A stretch of DNA of 64,000 bases from Pseudovibrio sp000156235 (GTDB lineage: Bacteria; Pseudomonadota; Alphaproteobacteria; Rhizobiales; Stappiaceae), in NCBI RefSeq assembly GCF_000156235.1, contig NZ_DS996805.1, forward strand, positions 558,001-622,000, written 5' to 3'. Position 1 is the first letter of the stretch, and every line of letters starts with the position of its first letter. The notes below the pieces were generated by a model. That model was given only the letters and a program-made list of their open reading frames with translations. It ran no database searches and was not told where the DNA came from. The translations under genes and the position numbers were made by a program. Below are positions 19,968-27,525 of the stretch, in pieces.

Positions 19968-20836
19968 GCGACAGTGAGGCCACTGAACAGGTAGAAGAAG
20001 CGTTGGCAGGCGCGGCGGCCCCAGAGCAGCCCGCGACTGGCGAGCCGAACCTGCTTGTAGATGTGGATGGGTTTGAAGGCCCGCTCGATCTGTTGCTTAC
20101 ACTGGCGCGCAGCCAGAAAGTTGATATCACCAAGATCTCCATTCTGGCGCTGACCGAGCAGTATCTTGAGTTTGTGAAGGAAGCTCGCCGGTTGCGGTTG
20201 GAACTGGCGGCGGATTATCTGGTTATGGCGGCGTGGTTGGCTTATCTGAAGTCGCGCCTGCTCATTCCGCAGCAGAAAGATACGGATGAACCAACCGGGG
20301 AAGAGCTGGCGGCTGCGCTGGCGTTTCGTCTGCAACGGTTGGAAGCCATGCGGGATGCTTCGGCCAAGCTGATGAACCGGGCGCGTCTGGGCCGGAATGT
20401 GTTTGTGCGTGGTGCTCCTGAGACTGTGTCGGTTGAACGACGTAGTGTTTGGACTGCCACGCTGTATGATCTGCTGATGGCCTATGCCTCGCAGCGCCAG
20501 CGTCATTCGGTGACGTCCGTGCACGTGAAGAGGCGGCAGGTTTGGTCACTACAGGATGCGCGGGATATTTTGACCCGTCTTGTGGGGCAGGTGGCTGTAT
20601 GGACGCCCATTGAGCGCTTTCTGACAGCTTATCTGGAAGATCCGCAGGAGCGGGCTACGGCGATGGCGTCTGCGTTCTCAGCCAGTTTGGAACTGGTGCG
20701 CGAAGGCGTGATTGATATTCAGCAGTCCGGGCCGTTTGAAACCATTTATGTACGCGCTTCGCAGCGTACACCGGAAGAGATCGGTGCGGGTGAACCCATG
20801 GAAGAGCGCGATGAGAAAGAGGTTGAGTTGTCATGA
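19964..20836 (+). CDS. scpA: Segregation and condensation protein A
   Basis: A 290-residue kleisin that bridges Smc and ScpB in the bacterial condensin. It opens with a TTG codon inside the nagZ stop (TTGA overlap), with AAGGGA about 8 bases upstream. The ScpA core is clear: DGFEGPLDLLLTLARSQKVD, the LEFVKEARRLRLELAADYLV helix, and the C-terminal winged-helix part (TAYLEDPQERATAMASAFSA). The N-terminal 25 residues are acidic and likely disordered. It overlaps scpB by four bases (ATGA). Confidence 0.93.
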   Translation: MSDSEATEQVEEALAGAAAPEQPATGEPNLLVDVDGFEGPLDLLLTLARSQKVDITKISILALTEQYLEFVKEARRLRLELAADYLVMAAWLAYLKSRLLIPQQKDTDEPTGEELAAALAFRLQRLEAMRDASAKLMNRARLGRNVFVRGAPETVSVERRSVWTATLYDLLMAYASQRQRHSVTSVHVKRRQVWSLQDARDILTRLVGQVAVWTPIERFLTAYLEDPQERATAMASAFSASLELVREGVIDIQQSGPFETIYVRASQRTPEEIGAGEPMEERDEKEVELS

Positions 20837-21549
20837 GTGAAACACCTGATCTTCTCGACGCCGTTTCGCAGGATGAGGCTCTTGAGGTGGCTGATGCTGG
20901 TGAGCTTCTGGAGACCGACCGCATGGTTGAGGCTCTGATTTTTGCCAGTGCAGAGCCCTTGAGCTTTACCGAGCTTTCCAAGCGTATTCCGGGAGATCGT
21001 GATATCCGCGGGGCGCTGAACCGTTTGCGCGCGTTTTATCGCAAGCGCGGTGTGCAGCTGCGCTCTAGCGAGGATCGCTGGTCGTTCCGCACGGCTGAAG
21101 ATCTTTCGTTCATTTTGCATCGCGAGGCGGTGGAGCAGCGGCGCCTTTCACGTGCGGCACTGGAAACTCTTGCGATTATTGCTTTTCACCAACCTGTGAC
21201 CCGTGCGGAGATTGAAGATATTCGCGGGGTTTCTACATCTAAGGGCACATTGGATGTGCTGCTGGAAACGGGTTGGGTGCGTATGCGTGGTCGCCGGCGG
21301 ACGCCGGGCCGTCCTGTGACTTACGGAACCACCTTTGATTTTCTTGATCATTTTGGTCTGGAAACCATCAAGGATCTGCCAGGTCTTGAGGAGCTGAAAG
21401 GGGCGGGGCTGTTGGACAGTGCTATCCCGGCCAGCTTCCATGTGCCGGCTCCAGACGACAGTATTGACCTTACGGAGGATGAAGATCCTCTGGATGAAAG
21501 TGAAATGTTTGCAACTGGTGCACTTGAAGAAGACGCCGGAGAAAAATAA
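20833..21549 (+). CDS. scpB: Segregation and condensation protein B
   Basis: A 238-residue ScpB with two winged-helix domains: MVEALIFASAEPLSFTELS at the N-terminal part and the strongly conserved EIEDIRGVSTSKGTLDVLL plus GRPVTYGTTFDFLDHFGL in the second. The tail of about 50 residues is acidic and unlike the core. It dimerises and binds ScpA to control Smc. The start overlaps scpA, so equal amounts of ScpA and ScpB are likely. Confidence 0.94.
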   Translation: MSETPDLLDAVSQDEALEVADAGELLETDRMVEALIFASAEPLSFTELSKRIPGDRDIRGALNRLRAFYRKRGVQLRSSEDRWSFRTAEDLSFILHREAVEQRRLSRAALETLAIIAFHQPVTRAEIEDIRGVSTSKGTLDVLLETGWVRMRGRRRTPGRPVTYGTTFDFLDHFGLETIKDLPGLEELKGAGLLDSAIPASFHVPAPDDSIDLTEDEDPLDESEMFATGALEEDAGEK

Positions 21550-21607
21550 ACACATGCAGGAGAGTCGATGATTTGGTCGACCGCCGTGCGAGTTTGAAGA
21601 GGGACTA

Positions 21608-22690
21608 ATGGAACCAGGGAAGGTTGCAGCATCAGAACGACTGGTGTTTGACAATATCTGCCATCATTATGGGGGGTTACCTGCGGTTCGCGGTGTTTCG
21701 CTTTCTTTGAAGAGCGGGGAAGTGCTGTGTTTGCTTGGCCATTCCGGTTGCGGAAAAACCACGCTCCTGCGTATTGCGGCAGGGGTTGTGCGTCAGCAGC
21801 AGGGTAGCGTCCATATCAATGGTTCTGTGGTTGCGGATGAGCGGAATTTCCTGCCGCCTGAAAAACGCGGTGTTGGACTTATGTTCCAGGACTATGCGCT
21901 GTTCCCGCATTTAACGATTCTTGAAAATGTGAAGTTTGGCCTGTCTGATCTGGCTGCTGATGTGGCAGAACGCCGTGCGCGCGATGCGCTGCAGATGGTT
22001 GGGCTGGGTCAGTATGTGGATGATTATCCGCACGGGCTATCCGGTGGTGAGCAGCAGCGTGCTGCGCTGGCGCGTGCGATGGCGCCGCGGCCTCATACAC
22101 TGCTGATGGATGAGCCATTTTCAGGTCTGGACAGTCGTTTGCGCGATGATGTGCGCACGCAGACGCTGGAGATGATCAAGATGCAGGGTGCGACGGCGGT
22201 TGTGGTGACACACGACCCGGAAGAAGCCTTGCGGGTGGGTAACAGAATTGCGCTGATGCGCAATGGAGAAGTGGTTCAACTGGATACGCCAGAGGATATC
22301 TACTTCCGCCCGAATAGTTTGTTTGCTGCCAAATTCTTTTCGGATCTCAATGAGATACCCGGAAAAGTTGTTGGTGGCCGCGTGGTCACGCCTATCGGGA
22401 ATTTTTCCTCCAATGGCCTTGAAGAAGGGGCTCATGCGACCTTATGTGTAAGACCACATCACTTAAAGGTATGTCATGGTGAGGGACAGTTCAAAGGCAA
22501 GGTCATTTCTCGCGTAATGGCAGGTGAGACAGATCTTCTGGACGTACAAGTTGATGGAATAGTGCAGCCTCTACGTATTCGTACGAGGGATGTATTACAA
22601 TTCTACCCAGAAAATGTCATAGACTTGTGTATAAATGCAGAGAATGTTTTGGTTTTTGGGCGAGAGACGTCAGTAAATCATAGTGGGTAA
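21608..22690 (+). CDS. ABC transporter ATP-binding protein (FbpC/PotA-like, with TOBE domain)
   Basis: A 360-residue ATPase: Walker A GHSGCGKTT, Q-loop FQDYALFPH, signature LSGGEQQRAALARA, Walker B TLLMDEPFSG and switch His in VVVTHDPEEA. The C-terminal third is a TOBE-type regulatory region (TLCVRPHHLKV). The pattern best matches iron(III), molybdate or polyamine importers. No permease or binding-protein gene is nearby, so it is an orphan that must pair with components elsewhere. It breaks the usual scpB-tatA neighbourhood, and its last 250 bases are AT-richer than the flanks, hinting at an insertion. Confidence 0.88.
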   Translation: MEPGKVAASERLVFDNICHHYGGLPAVRGVSLSLKSGEVLCLLGHSGCGKTTLLRIAAGVVRQQQGSVHINGSVVADERNFLPPEKRGVGLMFQDYALFPHLTILENVKFGLSDLAADVAERRARDALQMVGLGQYVDDYPHGLSGGEQQRAALARAMAPRPHTLLMDEPFSGLDSRLRDDVRTQTLEMIKMQGATAVVVTHDPEEALRVGNRIALMRNGEVVQLDTPEDIYFRPNSLFAAKFFSDLNEIPGKVVGGRVVTPIGNFSSNGLEEGAHATLCVRPHHLKVCHGEGQFKGKVISRVMAGETDLLDVQVDGIVQPLRIRTRDVLQFYPENVIDLCINAENVLVFGRETSVNHSG

Positions 22691-22772
22691 TTCTTCTGGA
22701 TACTACCTATTAGTATCTAGGGGATGTAGTGTCTCTCAAAACACGGTTCAGAGTTCTTAAGGAGTTTGGTTG

Positions 22773-23018
22773 ATGGGCTCAATTGGTATTTGGCAAATCG
22801 TCATCATCGCGGTTGTCGTAGTTCTGCTGTTTGGTCGCGGAAAGATTTCCGAGTTGATGGGTGATGTTGCAAAGGGCATCAACAGCTTCAAGAAGGGGCT
22901 GAATGAGGATGACGCGGAAGCCAAAGAAAAGGCTGAAGATCCGAAAGTTATCGATCATGCTCCAGGTGAAAGCGTAAACGCGCAGACAAAAGCTGAAGAC
23001 ACCGCAAAAAAGGACTAA
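22773..23018 (+). CDS. tatA: Twin-arginine translocase subunit TatA
   Basis: An 81-residue protein with one N-terminal membrane helix (GIWQIVIIAVVVVLLFGRGK), the hinge and amphipathic helix (KISELMGDVAKGINSFKKGL) and a charged tail. It forms the pore-like oligomer for folded proteins carrying twin-arginine signals. AAGGAG lies 8 bases before the ATG at 22773; the TTG just before it is not needed. It is first of tatABC. Confidence 0.95.
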   Translation: MGSIGIWQIVIIAVVVVLLFGRGKISELMGDVAKGINSFKKGLNEDDAEAKEKAEDPKVIDHAPGESVNAQTKAEDTAKKD

Positions 23019-23189
23019 GTCTCCTTTATCGGTAGTCTATGCAAATTGTTTAGGGAAAGTCGGTCTATTCTGACCTAGAGTTTGAAACCTACGCCTTTCC
23101 CTAGTGGATGTGCCGTTTGCGGCACGACACGTCATCGATGAAAGCCTGGAGACGGGCTGTCATTGAGACAATAACGAAACGGCTTCTTT

Positions 23190-23678
23190 ATGTTCGATAT
23201 CGCATGGACAGAGCTGCTGCTTGTCGCTGTGGTTGCCATTTTGGTGGTTGGCCCGAAAGAACTGCCGGGCATGTTGCGCACAATCGGGCGCGCAATCGGC
23301 AGCGTGCGCAAGATGGCAGGCGAATTTCAGTCCACTTTGAATGACGCTGTCAAAGAAGCGGAGAAGCAGGCCGGCATTGATGAAATGCGGAAGCAGGCTG
23401 ATGCTGCGCAGAACTTCAATCCACTTGGTGATTTGAAAAAGAGCCTTGAGGAAGAGAAGAAGAAGCTTGAAACCAGCATGAACCAGGCGACCAGCGATGT
23501 GAAAAGCTCGCTGAACGGTGAGGGCTCTGCTGAGGCGAAGCCAGAAGCTGCTCCAGAAGCAGCGCCTGTAAAGGCTGAAGTGCCTGAGCAGAAAGTTGTC
23601 TCTTCTGCTGAGCTGGCTTCCACGCAAAAAGCTAAAGAAAGTGCCGCAAGCACTCCTTCCAGCAAAGATGAAAGCTAG
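23190..23678 (+). CDS. tatB: Twin-arginine translocase subunit TatB
   Basis: A 162-residue protein starting MFDIAWTELLLVAVVAILVVG, with the TatB-type Glu in the helix, the GPKELPGMLRT hinge and the long amphipathic helix. The C-terminal 70 residues are Ala/Glu/Lys rich and probably disordered. With TatC it forms the signal-recognition complex. It lies 171 bases after tatA and 12 before tatC. Confidence 0.94.
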   Translation: MFDIAWTELLLVAVVAILVVGPKELPGMLRTIGRAIGSVRKMAGEFQSTLNDAVKEAEKQAGIDEMRKQADAAQNFNPLGDLKKSLEEEKKKLETSMNQATSDVKSSLNGEGSAEAKPEAAPEAAPVKAEVPEQKVVSSAELASTQKAKESAASTPSSKDES

Positions 23679-23690
23679 GGCGGCTATTTT

Positions 23691-24476
23691 ATGAGTGATA
23701 ACGAAATTGAAGATTCACGTGCGCCGCTGATTGAGCACCTGATCGAATTGCGTTCTCGTCTGATGAAGTCGGTGATCGCGATCGCTATTGCCTTTGTGGT
23801 CTGCTTCTACTTCTCTAACGACATCTTCAACTTCCTGATCAGACCTTATTCTGAGGCCGCTGGGGAAAGTATGGAAGTGAAGTTGATTTACACAGCTCCG
23901 CAAGAATGGTTCTTCACGCAGATGAAGCTGGCCTTGTTCGGTGCGTTGTTTATCGCTTTCCCTGTGATTGCCAGCCAAGTCTACATGTTTATGGCTCCTG
24001 GCCTTTACAAGCATGAACGCCGCGCGTTTGCGCCTTATCTGGTTGCGACGCCAATTCTGTTTGTGATTGGCGCTGCTCTGGTGTTCTACCTTGTGATGCC
24101 AATGGCCATGAGTTTCTTCCTTGCCATGCAGCAGCTTGGTGTTGGTGAAGAGGCATCTATTGAGATGTTGCCGCGCGTGAGTGAGTACCTGAGCTTTGTG
24201 ATGGTTCTTATCTTTGCGTTCGGTCTGGTTTTTCAGCTTCCGGTTGTTTTGACGCTTCTTGGTCGCGCGGGTCTTACGACTGCAGATTCCCTGAAATCTA
24301 AGCGTAAGTACGCAATTGTTGCCTCGTTTGCAGCTGCGGCAATTTTAACACCTCCTGATCCGATTTCGCAGATCGGTCTTGCACTTCCCACTCTGCTTCT
24401 CTACGAAGTCTCCATCTATTGTGTAAGGCTCGTCGAGAAAAAGCGCGAAGAGAAGGAAAAGGAAGAAGAGGAGTAA
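23691..24476 (+). CDS. tatC: Twin-arginine translocase subunit TatC
   Basis: A 261-residue polytopic protein with six membrane helices. The N-terminal cytoplasmic APLIEHLIELRSRLMKSV contains the signal-contacting Glu/Leu/Arg motif, and the later AILTPPDPISQIGLALP is the family signature. The C-terminal tail is a Lys/Glu repeat (KKREEKEKEEEEE-like). It is the primary receptor for twin-arginine signals. Confidence 0.96.
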   Translation: MSDNEIEDSRAPLIEHLIELRSRLMKSVIAIAIAFVVCFYFSNDIFNFLIRPYSEAAGESMEVKLIYTAPQEWFFTQMKLALFGALFIAFPVIASQVYMFMAPGLYKHERRAFAPYLVATPILFVIGAALVFYLVMPMAMSFFLAMQQLGVGEEASIEMLPRVSEYLSFVMVLIFAFGLVFQLPVVLTLLGRAGLTTADSLKSKRKYAIVASFAAAAILTPPDPISQIGLALPTLLLYEVSIYCVRLVEKKREEKEKEEEE

Positions 24477-24547
24477 GCTCTCTTCCAGCTCTAACGTTTA
24501 TTCCCGGCGGGTTATTTAGAAGGCAAACCTGCCGGGGTTACTAAGTT

Positions 24548-25828
24548 ATGCTTGATATCAAGTGGATTCGTGAAAATCAGGAGAGCCTTGATGCGGCTCT
24601 CGCAAAACGCGGCCAAGAGCCACGCGCTGCGCAGCTCGTTGAACTGGACGACGCGCGCCGTTCCCACACCACCAAGCTTCAGGAGGCGCAGCAGCGCCGT
24701 AACTCCGCATCCAAAGAAATCGGCATGGCCATGGGCCAGGGCGATAAGGAAAAAGCAGAGGCCCTGAAGGCTGAAGTTGCCGAAATCAAAAGCTTTATTC
24801 AGAACGGCGAAGACGAACAGCGCAAGCTGAACGCTGCGCTTGAGGATGCTCTGGCTGTTATCCCCAACATTCCGCTGGATGAAGTGCCAGTGGGTGAGGA
24901 CGAGGCTGACAACGTTCTGCTGCACACGCATGGCGAGAAGCCCGAGCTGGATTTTGAGCCGAAAGAGCACTACGAGCTTGGCGAAAAGCTGGGTGGCATG
25001 GACTTTGAAACTGCTGCCAAGATGTCCGGTTCCCGCTTTGTTATTCTGAAGAGCCAGATTGCGCGTCTGGAGCGTGCGCTAGGTCAGTTCATGATCGACC
25101 TGCACACCCGTGAGCATGGCTACACAGAAGTCTCTCCACCACTGCTGGTGCGTGATAACGCTCTTTACGGTACCAGCCAGCTGCCAAAGTTTGCTGAGGA
25201 TCAGTTCCGCGATCAGGAAACTGGTCACTGGTTGATCCCAACTGCTGAAGTTCCACTGACCAACATGGTTGCAGGCGAAACGCTTGCTGAGGCTGATCTG
25301 CCGATCCGTGTGACTGCGCTGACTTACTGCTTCCGTTCTGAAGCTGGTTCTGCTGGACGTGATACGGCTGGTATGCTGCGTCAGCACCAGTTCCAGAAGT
25401 GTGAGCTTGTATCTGTCACGGATGAAAACAGCTCTTTGGATGAGCTGGAGCGGATGCGCGAGTCTGCGGAGAAGGTTCTGAAGCTTTTGGGTCTTCACTA
25501 CCGTGTGGTGACTTTGTGTAGTGGTGATATGGGCTTTGGTGCACGTAAAACCTACGACATCGAAGTTTGGCTTCCAGGTCAGGACGCTTACCGCGAAATC
25601 TCTTCCTGTTCTGTTTGTGGTGACTTCCAAGGTCGCCGCATGAACGCACGCTACCGTGTGGAAGGTGAGAAGGCGCTGAAGTTCGTTCATACCCTGAACG
25701 GTTCTGGTCTTGCTGTCGGTCGCTGCCTGATTGCAGTGATGGAGAACTACCAGAATGCAGATGGAACCATCACTGTTCCTGAGGCTCTTCGCCCATACAT
25801 GAATGGCCTTGAAGTCATTGGTGCTTAA
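24548..25828 (+). CDS. serS: Seryl-tRNA synthetase
   Basis: A 426-residue class II synthetase. The N-terminal coiled-coil arm (residues about 30-105, rich in Glu, Gln, Arg and Lys) binds tRNA-Ser. The catalytic core has motif 2 TYCFRSEAGSAGRDTAGMLR with HQFQKCEL, and motif 3 GSGLAVGRCLIAVMENYQ. The length is normal. It lies between tatC and surE, as in many alphaproteobacteria. The ribosome binding site is weak. Confidence 0.97.
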   Translation: MLDIKWIRENQESLDAALAKRGQEPRAAQLVELDDARRSHTTKLQEAQQRRNSASKEIGMAMGQGDKEKAEALKAEVAEIKSFIQNGEDEQRKLNAALEDALAVIPNIPLDEVPVGEDEADNVLLHTHGEKPELDFEPKEHYELGEKLGGMDFETAAKMSGSRFVILKSQIARLERALGQFMIDLHTREHGYTEVSPPLLVRDNALYGTSQLPKFAEDQFRDQETGHWLIPTAEVPLTNMVAGETLAEADLPIRVTALTYCFRSEAGSAGRDTAGMLRQHQFQKCELVSVTDENSSLDELERMRESAEKVLKLLGLHYRVVTLCSGDMGFGARKTYDIEVWLPGQDAYREISSCSVCGDFQGRRMNARYRVEGEKALKFVHTLNGSGLAVGRCLIAVMENYQNADGTITVPEALRPYMNGLEVIGA

Positions 25829-25866
25829 AAATTTGGTGTAAGCGTTGTTTTGATGGGAGGGCAGTC

Positions 25867-25899
25867 ATGTCCTTCCGCACGACGGCGCGACGTTTATAA
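25867..25899 (+). CDS. Ten-codon ORF with strong RBS just before surE (candidate leader peptide)
   Basis: GGGAGG at 25855-25860, 6 bases of spacing and an ATG start a frame coding MSFRTTARRL. Its TAA runs directly into the AAGGA that serves surE. The ribosome binding site is much stronger than that of surE, and the spacing would let a terminating ribosome open or occupy the surE start region. Translation is not proven. The ORF is too short for homology and is listed because its signals are better than chance. Confidence 0.35.
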   Translation: MSFRTTARRL

Positions 25900-25913
25900 G
25901 GAATTGCTGCGAT

Positions 25914-26678
25914 ATGCGTATCTTACTAACCAACGATGATGGGATCCACGCTGAGGGTCTTGAGGTTTTGGAGCGCATCGCGCGGCAGATTTCAGATGAT
26001 GTTTGGGTTGTGGCACCGGAAACCGACCAGAGCGGTGTGGCACACTCTCTTTCGCTGAATGATCCTTTGCGCGTTCGTGAAATCGACAGCCGTCATTTCG
26101 CTGTGCGCGGTACACCTACTGACTGTGTGATCATGGCGGTGCGTTCCATTTTGGATACGCCGCCAGATCTGGTTCTTTCCGGTATCAACCGCGGTGCCAA
26201 CATTGCTGATGATGTGACGTATTCCGGTACCATTGCTGCGGCGATGGAAGGCACGCTGATGGGTGTTCGCTCCATCGCGCTGTCGCAGGCGTATGCATTT
26301 GGTTCTGAGTTTGGTCCGAACTACGACACAGCTGAAGCGCACGCTGTGGGCGTGATCCGCAGTCTGCTGGAGTTCAACCTGCCGTCTGATACGCTGTTGA
26401 ACGTGAACTTCCCGAAAGATGCGCCTGACATGGTAAAAGGTGTTAAGGTTGTGCGTCAGGGCAAGCGTGATGCAGGTTCACTGTATATTGAAAGCCGTAA
26501 GGATGGTCGTGGCAATCCATACCACTGGCTTGCGTTCCACAACCGCATTCCAAGTGCCCGTGAAGGCACGGATATCGGAGCTTTGAAGGAAGGCTACATT
26601 TCTGTCACGCCTTTGCATCTGAACCTGACAGCGGATGAGCTGATGGGTCAGTTGGAAAAGACGCTCGAAAAGTCCTGA
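25914..26678 (+). CDS. surE: 5'/3'-nucleotidase SurE
   Basis: A 254-residue stationary-phase survival phosphatase. Metal-binding residues are in MRILLTNDDGIHAEGL (Asp8-Asp9), the QSGVAHSLSLNDPLR serine/asparagine loop, and VLSGINRGANIADDVTYSGT. It dephosphorylates nucleoside monophosphates. It is followed by pcm and an NlpD-like gene, the classical surE-pcm-nlpD order. AAGGA lies 11 bases before the ATG, a rather long spacing. Confidence 0.95.
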   Translation: MRILLTNDDGIHAEGLEVLERIARQISDDVWVVAPETDQSGVAHSLSLNDPLRVREIDSRHFAVRGTPTDCVIMAVRSILDTPPDLVLSGINRGANIADDVTYSGTIAAAMEGTLMGVRSIALSQAYAFGSEFGPNYDTAEAHAVGVIRSLLEFNLPSDTLLNVNFPKDAPDMVKGVKVVRQGKRDAGSLYIESRKDGRGNPYHWLAFHNRIPSAREGTDIGALKEGYISVTPLHLNLTADELMGQLEKTLEKS

Positions 26679-26689
26679 CTTGATTGATT

Positions 26690-26716
26690 GGAGCTTGTCA
26701 GCTTCTGGCAAGCTCC
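26690..26716. terminator. Hairpin between surE and pcm
   Basis: GGAGCTTG-T-CAG, loop CTT, CTG-G-CAAGCTCC forms about 12 bp with one G-T wobble. No T-tract follows. It resembles the hairpin before nagZ in starting GGAGCTTG and in ending shortly before a downstream start codon. Confidence 0.45.
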
Positions 26717-26743
26717 GCACTGCAGATAGACGGAGTGTTTAAA

Positions 26744-27436
26744 ATGGAAGACAGTCTATTTGCTGATGAAGATGGTCGCTCTGCTGAGAACCTTGCCAAA
26801 CAAGCGGCATGGGTGATGAAACTGCGATCTGAGGGTGTGCAGAACCTTGAGGTTCTGGGCGCGCTGGAAGCTATTCCTCGTAAGTTATTTTTATCAGCGA
26901 GCCAGCAATTTCTGGCCTATGAAGATCGTGCGTTTCCCATTGATTGCGGGCAGATGAGCACTCAACCGTCCTTGATTGGTAAAGTGGCGGACTTCCTGCA
27001 GATGAAGCCGGATCACTCGCTGCTGGAGATTGGCAGTGGCTCGGGCTATCAGTGCGCGGTTCTTTCCAAGATTTGTGATCGTATCGTTTCGCTGGAGCGG
27101 TATCGCACGCTGGCTGATCTGGCGCGAGAGCGTCTGCGGTCCTGCAAGATCCATAATGTGGATGTGATTCATGCAGACGGACTTGTTGCGCCTGTGGATG
27201 AAGAGGATGATGGCGGACCATTTGACCGGATTATTCTGAATGGTGCGTTGGAGCGTGTGCCGGGCTTTTTGTTTGATCGCCTTGCACCAGGTGGCCGTCT
27301 TTTGGCGCCAATCAAGCATGAAAGCGGGCTTTGCCGGCTTATTCAGTATGACAAGGGTGGGCGCGGACTTGATGAAACGGAGCTGGGCCGGTTCCGCTAT
27401 CTTTCCCTGACGCCGGGAATTGCTGCAAAACTGTAA
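26744..27436 (+). CDS. pcm: Protein-L-isoaspartate O-methyltransferase
   Basis: 230 residues from the ATG at 26744, which has CGGAG 8 bases upstream; the TTG at 26684 is rejected. The SAM-binding motif I is LLEIGSGSGYQCAVLSK, preceded by the family's substrate loop (AFPIDCGQMSTQPSLIGKV), which replaces the more usual Thr-Ile-Ser-Gln-Pro. A C-terminal FLFDRLAPGGRLLAPI strand is typical. It repairs age-damaged aspartyl residues. It sits in the surE-pcm-nlpD operon. Confidence 0.88.
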   Translation: MEDSLFADEDGRSAENLAKQAAWVMKLRSEGVQNLEVLGALEAIPRKLFLSASQQFLAYEDRAFPIDCGQMSTQPSLIGKVADFLQMKPDHSLLEIGSGSGYQCAVLSKICDRIVSLERYRTLADLARERLRSCKIHNVDVIHADGLVAPVDEEDDGGPFDRIILNGALERVPGFLFDRLAPGGRLLAPIKHESGLCRLIQYDKGGRGLDETELGRFRYLSLTPGIAAKL

Positions 27437-27525
27437 CCAAACGAGACTTTGATTAAGTCTTTATCAACTCTGTTGTCAGTAAACTTACGCCAGTTAGCCT
27501 TTTATTTGTATTGGGTAGGGCGATT

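Noticed and set aside
26684..26743. TTG start for pcm giving 250 residues
   Set aside because: The extension covers a hairpin and has no homology; ATG 26744 has a good ribosome binding site.
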